From: Podospora pseudoanserina
Lineage: Eukaryota > Ascomycota > Sordariomycetes > Sordariales > Podosporaceae
Reading direction: 5' to 3'
DNA length: 64,000 bases
Assembly (NCBI RefSeq): GCF_035222485.1
Contig: NC_085921.1
Span: 4,092,001 to 4,156,000 of the forward strand
The notes under the pieces are model-generated. The model searched no databases. It saw only the letters and a program-made list of their open reading frames with translations, and had not been told where the DNA came from. The stretch's first letter is position 1. Each line of letters starts with the position of its first letter. Shown here piece after piece: positions 24,133-34,861 of the stretch. A program made the position numbers and the translations under genes.

Positions 24133-24167
24133 TGGTGATGGTTGTGGTGGCTGTGGTGGGTGGTCAT
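22561..24167 (-). CDS. 2EXR-domain protein with His/Asn-repeat N-terminus
   Basis: Two exons: 24167-23092 and 23014-22561, encoding 509 aa. The intron has a GTGAGC donor, a GCTAACTAAC branch region and a CACAG acceptor. Residues 2-27 are nearly all His and Asn, written by GTG/GTT repeats on the opposite strand. A short helical or coiled region follows (about 45-95). The 2EXR motif is at about 110-130: FSYFRKLPVEVRMKVWEFALWGCPR has the FxxLPxExRxxIWxxAL...PR pattern. The C-terminal exon keeps family features (WTAHHYSLVSKNPF and an Asp/Glu-containing block) and ends in a Gly-rich tail. 2EXR proteins are expanded in filamentous ascomycetes and have no firmly established function. The poly-His/Asn start is probably a slippage product, although it could bind metal. 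Confidence 0.75.
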
Positions 24168-24871
24168 TTTTAATGATACGCCGAACGCTGGTGGTGTGAG
24201 ATGGATGGTTGAAATGTAGAGATATGCTGCTGGAAGAAAAGGATGGATGATGTGTTGGTAGGATATGGTTGTGTGACAAACTCCTCCCTCGACTTCGAGA
24301 CCTCCTTGTCTTATACTCCCACAAATGTCTCGCTACACAACCACCTCCCCGCCAAAACCTCCCCGGCTTCAAACCCCCCTTACTCACACGAAAACTACTC
24401 ACATCCGACTAGACACATGCAGACAAAAGGTGACCACTTACACGCATCTAGCCGCATCCACCCCCCCATGCTTGCGCATCCTGCGTTGCACACACCCAAT
24501 CAAATCTCACTCCCACCCACCCTCTTCCCAGCCTTGTTTTGTCTGATTGGGACCAAAAAAAAACGCCGTCTTGCTCAAGGGTCCGTACATAAACTGTGGC
24601 TACCGACCTCAGTCAATCACTATTATACATGCATACAAACTTTGCTGATTTTGTTTTTTTGCCTGTTGATCTCTCCGTCTTCCTCGGAGGTACCCATAAT
24701 CATGAAAAATAACTCCCCGTGAACCATGATTCCTCAATGTCCATTACCACTCCCGCCCTCCCCCCTTTAAAAAAACAAAACAAATGCATATTCCCCTCCC
24801 TCCATAGAATAAGTCCAGACTCCACAAACATAACCCCCCCAAAACCCAACCCCTCAACTCAACGAGAAATC
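24168..24871. other. Promoter of the 2EXR gene and 3' flank of the long acidic-protein gene
   Basis: No supported gene. The sequence is C- and A-rich on the plus strand. It probably carries the 2EXR promoter on one side and the downstream 3' UTR on the other. Confidence 0.45.
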
Positions 24872-27800
24872 CTACTTAGCCTCCCTCATCTTCCTATCCG
24901 CCCTCTCCACCCTCCCCCTAGCACCCGAATCCAAACTCCTCCACCACCCCCTCAAACCAGTCATATACCCCCTATAACCCTCCCAACCCTCCACCGGCGC
25001 CCCCTTAACCTGCGGCGCCCCCTCATCAGCATCAAACACCGCCCAGCTCGACTCCTCCCCCGACCTCAGCCCAAACCCCTTCTTGCTAATCGACTTGACC
25101 TGCAGCCTCTGCAGCAAAACCGCATCCCCCACCCTGACAACAGGCAGCGACTCCTTGTGCGGTCGGTACAGCTGCACCTCCACAACACTACCCGGCGCGA
25201 TCGACGGGTCGGTAATGTGAAACGACATGACGTATTCCCTCGGTCCCTTCTTGGCGCGGACAGGCGTGGTGGGTTCAGAGGTGACAATCGCGGCGACGAC
25301 GGGGTGCTCGTCCACGTGGTATTTCAGTGAGGTCAAGTTGATGCAGTCGGGGAATTCCTGGCGGAGGCGCTTGGTCAGATCGGCCTTCAAGGCGGCGGTG
25401 CTGGTGTTGTTGTCGTCGACCAGAGGGGAAGCTGACTTGGTTTTGGACGGAGAATTCAGCGCATCCTTTGCGAGGCCGACGCTGACATCTCCCTTGGATG
25501 GCGAGGCCAGCGCGCCTCTCGCCAATAAAACGCTGAGATCGCGGTTGGAGGGCAAGTTAAAAGACCCCTTGGGCTCTTCCTCGGCGTCCTGGTTGCTCGA
25601 CTGTAAGCTGTTCGACCGCCTCCTGGCAAGTCGCGGGCTAATTCGTGTTGGCTGCGGCTCCTGTGGCTGTGGTTGCCCTCTCTTGCTCCGTCGCGCTGCT
25701 ACCGACTGCTGGGCGAGCTTGACGCTCACATCTGGCGAGGAGGATGATGACGCTGCCATTTCAGGCTGCGGTGACATGTGCTCTTGAGAGGATGGCGTCT
25801 GGACCGTGATTTCTTCCTCGGCGCTCTTACAAACAGCTCTGGTTTGCGTGGGCGGCTCGGAAAGCTCTAATTGTGCGCTCTTGCCTCTGACGGCCTTTTT
25901 CTTGTTCTTATTCCGGTTGCTTGCACGCGTCGCTACAGCCTTCCGAACAGGCGCACTCAGGACTGACGCGACTTCTTCCGCATCAGACTCGCCCGCGTTG
26001 AAGCTCAAATCTGGCGAGCCAGCACTGTTGTTGCCTGGCTGCTCTAGAATAACACCCGCGTCAGCCTGCTGGGTTTCTTGTTCCTCCTCGACATCGTGAT
26101 CCTCAGGCTCCGCTTGCACCATGCTCTGCAGAGGGGTTGGGGGCAGCTCTGTCTCCCGCATTGCTTCCTGAAACCCTTGGGCGAATGGCGACAGTTTCTT
26201 CTGAGATGCAAAAGAGTTGGTGAGAGGAGGCGAGGCAGGGACTTCTTTACCCATTGCTTCATTGTTGGCTGGTGCAGTTGCACCCTCAACCGGCTCCAGA
26301 GACACCACTGCTGGCTTCTCCTCGTCGACAACAGGCACCGGGACTTCTTCCTCTGCCTCCTTAACAGGCTCCAGATGAACTTCCTCGACAGCATCCGTGT
26401 CCTCTTGCTGCTGTGTGTCCTCCAACACCTCTTCCTGTGCTTCCTCAGTCGCTTCCTGGTCCATAGCAGCATCCTCTACAAGAATCTCAGTTGTCACCTC
26501 CATGATAACAGTCTCCTCAACAACCTCCTCAATCACCTCGGTAATGATCATGCTAGACTCGACCTCTGCTCGTGGCGTCTCTGCTTCCATAGGCGACTCG
26601 AAATGCGGCGTTCCCGCATCAAGCATATCAACATCGACGTCATCGTCAACCACCGACATGGGTTCGGCCGTGCTGGCTTTTTCGTGGTCGTCTTCGACAT
26701 CCATCTGGTCGTCATCGGCCTCGACTTGACTCGCAAGTGACATCTTGTCATCTGCCGACTCGGACGCCATACGCTGGTTAGCCTGCTCTTGTTCGAGTTG
26801 TTCCAGTACCATGTCGTCATAAAAATCCTCGAGTTCCCTGTCGAAGTCCCCGGAGGGCACATCGTCAGCCACGTCAATTTCGTCATTCTCATCTTCCGAA
26901 GGGATATAATCAGCATCGTGTTCATGCTCGGGTTCATCATCAACGTCGAATTGGCTGGCCGACTCGGCAGCAGTGACATCTGGCCGCTCAAGTTCCGATT
27001 TGGCTGCGGCATCTGACTGGTCGACCTTTGGTTCAACCTCCTCGGCTTCGTTTGTAGCAGTAGCAGCCGGCTCTTCAGCCTCGGATTCCTTATCTTCCGA
27101 CTCTGAAGCGGCAGCCTTCTCGGGAGAGGCGGCCACCGGTTCAGCCTCGGATGCCTTATCCTCCGACTCTGAAACAGCAGCAACCTTGGGCGGTTCAATC
27201 TCAAGTTCAGACTCGGAACCAGACACCTCGTCCGTGTCTTCAGGTGCCGATATGACAAAGGAGTCTTCCTTGTCGGCATGCTCATCAGCGGGTGCGCGTG
27301 CTTGCTCCTCGTGCCCATCAGCTTGGTGAACAGCAAAGTCAACCACATGGGTCTGGCCACCAGCAACCGCAGGGGCCTCGTCTTCGGCCTCGTTGGCTGC
27401 TTCCTTGGGCTTCGAAACCTCACCCTTGAGCGCTGTAGCCTCATGCTCGTCATCCGAAGCCTCATCTCTGGCTGAAGGCCCATCCCTTGGTTGTGGCGCT
27501 TCATCTCCACGGCCCGAGGTTTCCTCTTCAGGCTCTTCGTCTTCGTCGGAAGCCCCTTCCGCCGTGTGGCCTTCAGCTTCGTCTTCATCTTCATCTTCAT
27601 CTTCATCTCTAACAGAAGCTTCCTCCACCTCGAGATCTCCAACTTCGTCTTCAGATGCTGATTCATACTCCACTCCAGCCCCTCCAACCTCCGAGACCTC
27701 CTCTTCAGCATCCGGCATCTCCTCCTCAGAATCATAGACATCCTCCTCAAGCTCCCGATCCTCCTCCTCAGATCCCTCCTCGTCCTCTTGAGAGTCCTTA

Positions 27801-30299
27801 GCTGCTTCAGATGCCTTAGCTGCTTCAGATGCCTTAGCTTCCTCAGATTCCTCAACCTCCTCAGAAAGACCCGGATCAACCTGATCAGAACCAATCCCCG
27901 GGCTCTTAGGAGTCTCCTGCGTCGGTTCAGCAGCCGGAGGTGCCTTGGGCGCAGGCATAGACACGTCATCATCCTCAGAGTCCGAAAGCAAGCTAATCAC
28001 CATCGGCCCTTTCGGATTCGCCTGCGGCAGCACCCTCCCAGTATAAACTGGCTTAGCCGCCGGAGCCTCCTCATAATCATCATACTCATCCCCCTCCTCC
28101 TCATCATCATACTCCTCTTCATCGTCCTCCTCCTGGTCCTCAGACAAATCATTGAATCCCTTAAACTCAGACTCATCCAACACCCCAGCATCACCATACC
28201 GATCAACAATCTCCTGATGAACCTCCTCTTCCTGTTCAGATAGACCCTCATCATCATCCGAGGGCTCAACGTAGTTTCGCTGGTCGTAATCGCCTTCTTC
28301 GATGGGCTCACCATACGCGTACTCATCTTGGACGGCATCCTGATCCTCCTCATCGTCTACACCAACGGCGTCTTCCTCAAGTGAGTCATCACCCTCTCCA
28401 TAGCCACGAGCTTCCTGAGTAGCAAGTCCACCATCCGCAAACTGGCCTTGCAACCCGCCATGCCCATAGCTAGCAAACCCATCCGGCAATGCGTTAGGAG
28501 TAACATGAGCAGCGTGGAGAGCCGCATCGCCAGGAGGCATCCGGGTGCCCTCCTCCAGAGCGTCATCACCAAAGTGGCCGCCCTCGGTTTGGTTATAGCG
28601 CGGGGACTCTGTAGTAACCGTCCACTGATTGTTATCAAAGTTCTCCGCCATGGGAGGCTGTTGAATGGGCAGATCTTGAGTGTCGGCCGACGCAAAATAG
28701 TTGTTGATATGCACACCAGACGGCGCGTCATCAAGATACGAATCAGGATATGCCTCGTTCTTATCAAAGCCAGTGGCCCCATGGAAATGTTGATCGTGAG
28801 CATCCGGAGGGGGTGCGGTATGTGGAATGTGAGAAAACCCGAATCTAACTTGGTCTGCTATGCTTGAAGGTGATTGGATCCGGGCGGGCGGGCCAGTGCC
28901 AAACATGGAGAAACCAGGAGTCTTGGGGGTGCCAAAAAGTGAGCTACTAGCAAACGTATCCGTGGCAGGCTTTTGGGCGGCATCAAGTTTGGGCATGTCC
29001 GTGTTGGCATTGGCAGCCGGGGGACTGGATCGGCTTTCAGTGGGCTTTCCAGAAGCCTGGTCATGTTGGGGGGTAGCAGGGGGCAATTCTGGCATCGTGA
29101 GAGCTGGCTGCTCCTGAGCAACAGGTGACCTTTTCTCCTGCTGAGCTTGGGAAAGCCTGGGATGCTCCTCGGAAGCCGGAGACTTCTGTGCCTGCTGCGC
29201 ATGAGCAAGCGCTGCTTGGCTAAGCACGTCCATGGCGCTCTCTGTACGCACTGGGGGTGTCCGCACTGGCTTTGTCCGTACCGGCTCCGTCTCCATCGGC
29301 TCCGTTTGCGCCGCCTCGACCCGTGTTGACTCGGGCTGTACTGGCTCTGTTTGCACCGCCTCGTCCGTGGGCTCGGTCATTTCAATATCGACTGTCTGGA
29401 CTCCCTCATCCAGCATTTCCTTTTGTGGCGAAGGCTGCGGGGACGTTTTCTCGGTCACATCTTCGTCCATAGACTCCTCAGCCGGTGACTGAGGTTCAGG
29501 ACTAGGTGACTGGCTGGTATAGCGCCACGCACTGCTGTCGCGGCCAAACCGAGTTCGTTTGCGACCCTTGCCCTTGACTCCTCCGTCTTCCTCGAAAGGG
29601 TCAAACCCATCCTCGAACAGCGCACCGTACGACAGTCGCTGCCGTTTGATGAGTGCTGGGGATGCATATTCGTTCTCGGCAACTTCGAAAAATTTGCGGA
29701 TTGTAGGGACGTGTTCGGGTGGTTCTTCGGGCTCAGGTGTCGACAGTCGAGGTGCTGTCGCAGGCGGAGCCGGGGGTCGAGGCGAGGCCTCGGTCTCGAG
29801 TTCGGGATGGTCGATGTTCAAGTGTCTGAGCTGGTTTGTTTCGCCAGATTTTATCTATAGAAAGCTGTTAGATGGGTTGTGAGTCGGCGAGCAAGCGTCA
29901 TGACCGCACCTGCAAGACAAACTTCTCGTCGAACTGCAATTGCCATTCCACTCTGGAGCCAGGGATGCCGCCTGGCGATGTGTCCTTTGTCCATGTTACT
30001 TCCTCTAGAGAGAAGAGTAGCTCATCACCAGCTCCTAGACCACATTTTGAAAGAATCCTTGCGCTGGGACCATGGAGCTCGATGCGAACTTGACCTCGAG
30101 CACGACGCAGTCGTACATCGGGCTCTGCCAGCAAGAAAGCAAAGGTCTCGGTGACCGAGTTGTAGGGCCAGGTAATGCCAACTTCGCCTCGCACGGTTCG
30201 CGATGGTTGATCTGGCAAATCGGGGCCAAGCTGGGCAATGGGTGTTGCGAGTTTGGTCGCCAAAAGCGCAGCGACGTTTCCGTCTTCAGCCATCTCCAT
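24872..30299 (-). CDS. Giant acidic protein with a C-terminal telomeric ssDNA-binding (POT1/Cdc13-type) OB fold
   Basis: Two exons: 30299-29910 and 29854-24872, encoding about 1790 aa. The intron has a GTGCGG donor, an ATCTAACAG branch region and a TATAG acceptor. Residues 1-130 look like a compact beta-rich domain, possibly an OB fold (VRGEVGITWPYNSVTETFAF, then VRIELHGPSARIL and GDELLFSLEEVTW). A disordered linker of about 1450 residues follows; it is very rich in Asp, Glu, Ser, Pro and Ala, with basic Arg patches near its end. Residues about 1615-1745 match the POT1 OB1 pattern: YVMSFHITDPSIAPG, VVEVQLYRPHKESLPVVR, VGDAVLLQRLQVKSISKKG and SSWAVFD. That domain family binds single-stranded telomeric DNA in POT1, ciliate TEBP-alpha and Cdc13. 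The order of domains does not fit POT1, where the OB fold is N-terminal. A Cdc13/CTC1-like end-protection factor is my inference. Confidence 0.78.
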
Positions 30300-30894
30300 G
30301 TTGGATAGAGCACTGTGTCGATGATGTGAACGCGGTCGGGTTCAAATTACTGAGAGCGCGTCATTTCCGGGTAAGCCAGGAGGTACGGGGAGACATGTAA
30401 AGAAGTTGCAATGTTTTGGCGACGGTTGATGAACAGAGGCAAGTTGTGCAGCCTCACAAAGCTGCTGCTCTTGGGTTGCGTTGCTCTTTGGGAGAGCTCC
30501 TTCAACTTTCTTGAGGTTCTGTCGCGCGAATGACGGCAGCGGGAAACCAGTGACGTTTCCATTGGTAGGTTCCAGCCTTGGAGAAGCTTTACAGTGGGTC
30601 CTGCCTGGGAGCTTGCAGCTGAGGCATGCTCCACCGCCTGAAAACGGAAGGCGGTGTCATCTTGAGAGCCTTGGCAGTTTCGGGAGCTTTAGGCCAGCCT
30701 GTAATTTCGTATTCGAAGCACGTAATCGGTGTATGCAATGGTAACGACTTGATGATCAGTCCATGAATGGGTTCGACTGACAACCACCTCTCTTTTTCCC
30801 TCAAGTTCGTATACTTTGTTTTCAAGAATCTTTTGACGCCGAAGATTCCGTCTATCTATCCTATTCGACTTCTGAGCCACAGATCCTCTCCAAC
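30300..30894. promoter_or_regulatory. Divergent promoter region between the OB-fold protein and the FMO
   Basis: This 595-bp spacer separates two start codons on opposite strands. No frame has family resemblance. It presumably carries both promoters; no specific element was recognised. Confidence 0.55.
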
Positions 30895-32334
30895 ATGGGC
30901 TTCGAAACAGTATTAGGCCAAGCACCATTCGGTATTCACAGAATCGCAATCATCGGCGCTGGCCCATGCGGTCTTGCTGCGGCCAAGTATTTGGTGGCTC
31001 AAAAAGTCTTTGAAAAGATCGATATCTATGAGCAGCAATCAGAAGTTGGAGGCGTCTGGAAGTATAGCGCAAAGCCGGCGGAGAACCGTCGTGTGCCCCA
31101 AGTGAACCCCGAATGCCCGCCAGACCCCCCTTTGGAGCCTGGAGATGGCAATGACGATAAGGGACCAGTTTTTCCCTCGCCCATGTACAAACTACTACAC
31201 ACAAACATTCCACGAGGTTTAATGCCTTTTACGGACTTTCCTTTCTCAGATGATCTCCTCATCTTCCCCTCTCGCGATGACGTACAGGACTATCTGGTTC
31301 AGTACTCCCAGGACATAAGGCACCTCATCAGTTTCTCTACCGAGGTCAAAGATGTTCGTCTGAGAACAGATGCCAAGGGAAAGGATCAGTGGGACGTGGA
31401 TGTGTTATCGCTACGAACGGGCGAGCTTACGACCGCAACATATGATGCTGTTGTTGTCGCATCTGGTCATTATTCTATCATTTATATCCCCGACATGAAG
31501 GGGATATCCGAGTTCAACAGCACACACCCCGATATAATTTCTCACTCCAAATACTACCGCACTCCCGAACCATTCAGGAACAAAAAGGTCATCGTGGTGG
31601 GCAACGCTGCCTCGGGCTTGGATATTGCCTCGCAAATCAGCCAAGTCTCGCAACAACCATTACTCTTATCGGTGCGGACACCAACCCCAGCGGCCAACCT
31701 TGAATGGACCGGGGCCGAGGAAGTCCCAGAAATTGAAGAGTTTCTCGTGGCAGACAGAGCTGTCCGATTCAAAGAGGGCAGGGTTGAGAAGGATATTGAT
31801 GCCATCGTCTTCGCAACGGGCTACCTCTACTCCTTCCCCTTTCTCACCTCACTACAACCACCGTTGGTGACGGATGGGCGTCGAGTCAGGGGGCTCTATA
31901 AACATCTCTTTCACATTGAACACCCAACATTGGTGTTCCCAGGACTGCCTATAAAGGTGGTACCATTCCCCGTCTCACAAAGCCAAGCAGCCACCTTCTC
32001 ACGGGTGTGGGCGAACCTGCTGCCCTTACCATCAGTGGATGATATGAAACGTTGGGAGGACGAGGAAGCTGAAAAGAAAGGTTCCAAGTATCACGTCTGG
32101 CCAGTGGGCGCGGATTCAGAGTACATCAACTCGGTCTATGACTGGATCACCGAAGCCGGCATTCCAGGCAAGGAGCCACCTCGATGGGACGAGGAGCAGT
32201 GCTGGCAGAGAACCTTCCACATGAAGGCCAAATTAAGGTTTGAATTGGAGGGTCGCAAGGCAAAGACTCTCAAAGAGCTCGGTTTTGACTATGAGCCGGA
32301 GCAGAAAGATGACTCGGGGCCGTTGTTGCTTTGA
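30895..32334 (+). CDS. Flavin-containing monooxygenase (FMO family)
   Basis: A single exon of 479 codons. The FAD-binding Rossmann motif IIGAGPCGLAAAKYL lies at about residues 18-32. The FMO identifying region reads FNSTHPDIISHSKYYR just before the NADPH-binding motif VVGNAASGLD (about 230-240). DAIVFATGY (about 302-310) is the third conserved FMO/NMO-type motif. Such enzymes use NADPH and oxygen to oxidise soft nucleophiles, nitrogen or sulfur, in the cytosol or ER-associated. There is no clear signal peptide or C-terminal membrane anchor. The substrate is unknown. The following gene is an aminotransferase in the same direction 556 bp away, which would fit amino-acid-derived metabolism but is not proof of a pathway. 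Confidence 0.9.
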   Translation: MGFETVLGQAPFGIHRIAIIGAGPCGLAAAKYLVAQKVFEKIDIYEQQSEVGGVWKYSAKPAENRRVPQVNPECPPDPPLEPGDGNDDKGPVFPSPMYKLLHTNIPRGLMPFTDFPFSDDLLIFPSRDDVQDYLVQYSQDIRHLISFSTEVKDVRLRTDAKGKDQWDVDVLSLRTGELTTATYDAVVVASGHYSIIYIPDMKGISEFNSTHPDIISHSKYYRTPEPFRNKKVIVVGNAASGLDIASQISQVSQQPLLLSVRTPTPAANLEWTGAEEVPEIEEFLVADRAVRFKEGRVEKDIDAIVFATGYLYSFPFLTSLQPPLVTDGRRVRGLYKHLFHIEHPTLVFPGLPIKVVPFPVSQSQAATFSRVWANLLPLPSVDDMKRWEDEEAEKKGSKYHVWPVGADSEYINSVYDWITEAGIPGKEPPRWDEEQCWQRTFHMKAKLRFELEGRKAKTLKELGFDYEPEQKDDSGPLLL

Positions 32335-32890
32335 GACACGGCCCCGCCCCGAATGTCTCACTCAGCACGCCCTTTCTCAAATCTAACCGGTCGCCGATTC
32401 AGTGGGACCGGGTCAGACACCGAAGTGCAACGCAAAAGCCGGATGGCGATTCAGAACACCATCAAAATATCATCACCATGATCGGTAGATAATAGCCGGA
32501 AGTTAGAAAGAACATTTGGGGGCGGGCTCTGGCATAGATATTCTCCGCCTCTCTCATCCGACCCCTGCGACCAAACCCCACAGTGAGTTTCCGCCGAAGC
32601 GGTAGCCCTGGAGGTGTGCCCGGCAGGGGTTACAACAGCGCGTTGGGGCGCTGGAAGAGGCGTTCCCGATCCCGAGAAAGGGACAAAGTCGCATCGCATT
32701 GCTTGATCTGATGTGGCTAATCGTGGTATATTTGTAAGCATATTATCGATTATTGAACCAGACTTGGTTGAATCCTTCGTGCCTTCTCCAATTATCAGTC
32801 TCTGATAAGATTTCATCTTGCTCATAACCGTTCTCATCTTCTCATCTTACTGAACCGGTAGTTGTTCATCGATCTTGTTCAACTGTTGCA
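32335..32890. other. Spacer between the FMO and the aminotransferase
   Basis: This holds the FMO 3' UTR and the aminotransferase promoter. An A/T-rich segment at about 32715-32760 is followed by a pyrimidine-rich leader up to the ATG. No gene is seen. Confidence 0.45.
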
Positions 32891-34770
32891 ATGGCGTCGT
32901 TGTCTTATCGTGACGATAGCCGTCAAGGTGCTGGCAGTCTAAGTGACGACGATGATAAGCCACTGCCTCTCGATTTCGCCCACCACTACTCTGACACCAC
33001 CAAAAGCCGGAATGCCAGTAAGATCAAGGCAATCTACAAGTTCTTTCAGATACCTGGCATTCTGAACATTGCTGGTGGTATGTATTCTATCATGTCTCCT
33101 CTTGTTAATAATCGTGATACTCAACTGCACCGCCAGGTCTCCCCAATGCCCAGTTCTTCCCCTACGACACCTTGGAGGCACAGGCAGCCAAACCTGAGAG
33201 ATGGTCTCCTTCCTCCGGGTCATCAAACCCTTCAGCACCAAACCACATCACCATCCCCCATGATGATTCCACTCAGAAGGACCTCCTCCAAAAGATCGAC
33301 CTAGCCACCGCCCTGCAGTACGGCATGGCCCAAGGCTACCCCCCCCTCCTCGGCTGGATCAGACAGTTCACCCGCGACCACCTCCACCCCGGCGTCCCCT
33401 ACAAAGGTGGCCCCGAAGTAGTCCTCACCTGCGGCTCAACTGACGGGTTTGCCAAAGCCCTCAACCTCTTCGTCACCCCCTGGAGAACCACCGACCCCAT
33501 CTCATCCCGTCCCGGCCTTCTCTGCGAAACCTACGTCTACACCAACATCACCAACCAAGCCACCCCCCTCGGCGTCCAAATGGTGCCCGTCAAAACCGAC
33601 GAATCCGGGATGGCAGTCTCTGGTCCGGGGGGGTTAGAAGACGTCCTCGCGAACTGGGACAGCAGCAAGGGGAAACGCCCTCACTTGATGTATACCGTCA
33701 CCCTAGGCCACAACCCAACCGGTATCCTCCTCTCGGTCGAGCGCAAGAAGGAAATCTACGCCATCTGCAGCAAATATGACGTGATAATCATCGAAGATGA
33801 GCCCTACTGGTACCTCCAATTCCCCGAAGCGAGCTCTCTCGAGGCCGAATCCCGTGGCCTGCCTCCCCCTCCTCGCTCCTCCCCTTCCACAGTCACCACT
33901 CCATCCTCCGGCTTCCCCTTCCTCGACTCCCTAACCCCATCCTTCACCCCCCTCGACACCGACGGCCGTGTCGTCCGCCTAGACACCTTCTCAAAAACAG
34001 TAGCCCCAGGCTGCCGTCTGGGCTGGATAACCGCCCAACCCGCCCTCATCGAGCGATTCGAACGAATAACCGAAGCGACAACCCAACAACCCTCCGGCTT
34101 CGTCCAAGCTCTAATCTCCAAACTGTTGATCTCCCCCTCTCCCACCCCCTCCCCCACCCCATCCTTCTCCCTCTTCTCCCACCGCCCCCCCCCCTCCCAA
34201 CCATCAGGCTGGCAACCGTCCGGCTTCGTAACCTGGCTCTCCGGCCTCCGCACCCGCTACCAGACCCGCATGGCAAGAATGTGCACCATCCTCGACTCCG
34301 GCTCCGTCCTCATCACCACCCCCCCAACCCGCTCCCACTCATGGGCTGTGGTGAAGAAAGTAAAGTTATACGACTTTTCGTGGCCGAGAGCGGGCATGTT
34401 CATCTGGTTGAGGATGCACTTCTTTTCACATCCTTTGTTCCCCGTTTTCAAGTCTGCCTTGTCAACCGCGTTGATGGTCTGGCTTACGGGGGGGGACTAC
34501 AAGGTCTTGGTCACGACGGGGGCAATCTTCGCTGCGAATGACGAGATCAAGGAGAGGGAAGGGTGGGAGTACTTCAGGCTTTGTTTTGCTGCCGAGGAGG
34601 AGGAGAATGTCGAGTTGGCTGCCGAGAGGTTTGTGGAGGGGGTGAAGGCGTTTTGGGAGGTGAGGGATCATGAGGTTATCAAGAAGCTGCTGGAGGAGGT
34701 GAAGAGTGACGACGAGGTGGTCGGGGAGCAAGAGGGGTTGGTGAATCTGGCTGGGTTCATGGGGTGTTAA
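32891..34770 (+). CDS. PLP-dependent aminotransferase, aromatic / 2-aminoadipate type (ARO8-like)
   Basis: Two exons: 32891-33077 and 33137-34770, encoding 606 aa. The intron (GTATGT donor, GCCAG acceptor) joins ILNIAGG to LPNAQFFPYD, restoring the typical GG-LPN-FP start of fold-type I aminotransferases. Landmarks are ALQYGMAQGYPPLLGWIRQF, GSTDGF for cofactor phosphate contact, LGHNPTG (substrate/PLP ring region), IIEDEPYWYLQF with the conserved Asp and Tyr, and the Schiff-base lysine in DTFSKTVAPGCRLGW (about residue 348). The enzyme most likely exchanges amino groups between aromatic or aminoadipate-type amino acids and 2-oxoglutarate. A Pro/Ser-rich insertion precedes the lysine motif and another follows it, making the protein about 100 aa longer than yeast Aro8. 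It is convergent with LTV1, only 91 bp from its stop. Confidence 0.9.
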
Positions 34771-34861
34771 AGATACTAGGGATAGATGTTGGGGAGGCAA
34801 TGTAACAATGGTATCGAATTTTTATGTAAAAGAAATACTTCCTGGTCTGATAGGACAGACT

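Noticed and set aside
26548-27972. 474-codon Arg/Leu-rich frame on the minus strand
   Set aside because: Shifted-frame shadow of the acidic linker in the giant OB-fold protein (GAR/GAK codons read as Arg/Lys-rich).
30330-30350. GGTTCAAAT as a tRNA B box
   Set aside because: No matching A box, acceptor stem or cloverleaf arms around it.
30895-34770. FMO plus aminotransferase as a biosynthetic cluster
   Set aside because: Only two genes, with no backbone synthase, transporter or regulator nearby. Neighbours are housekeeping genes.
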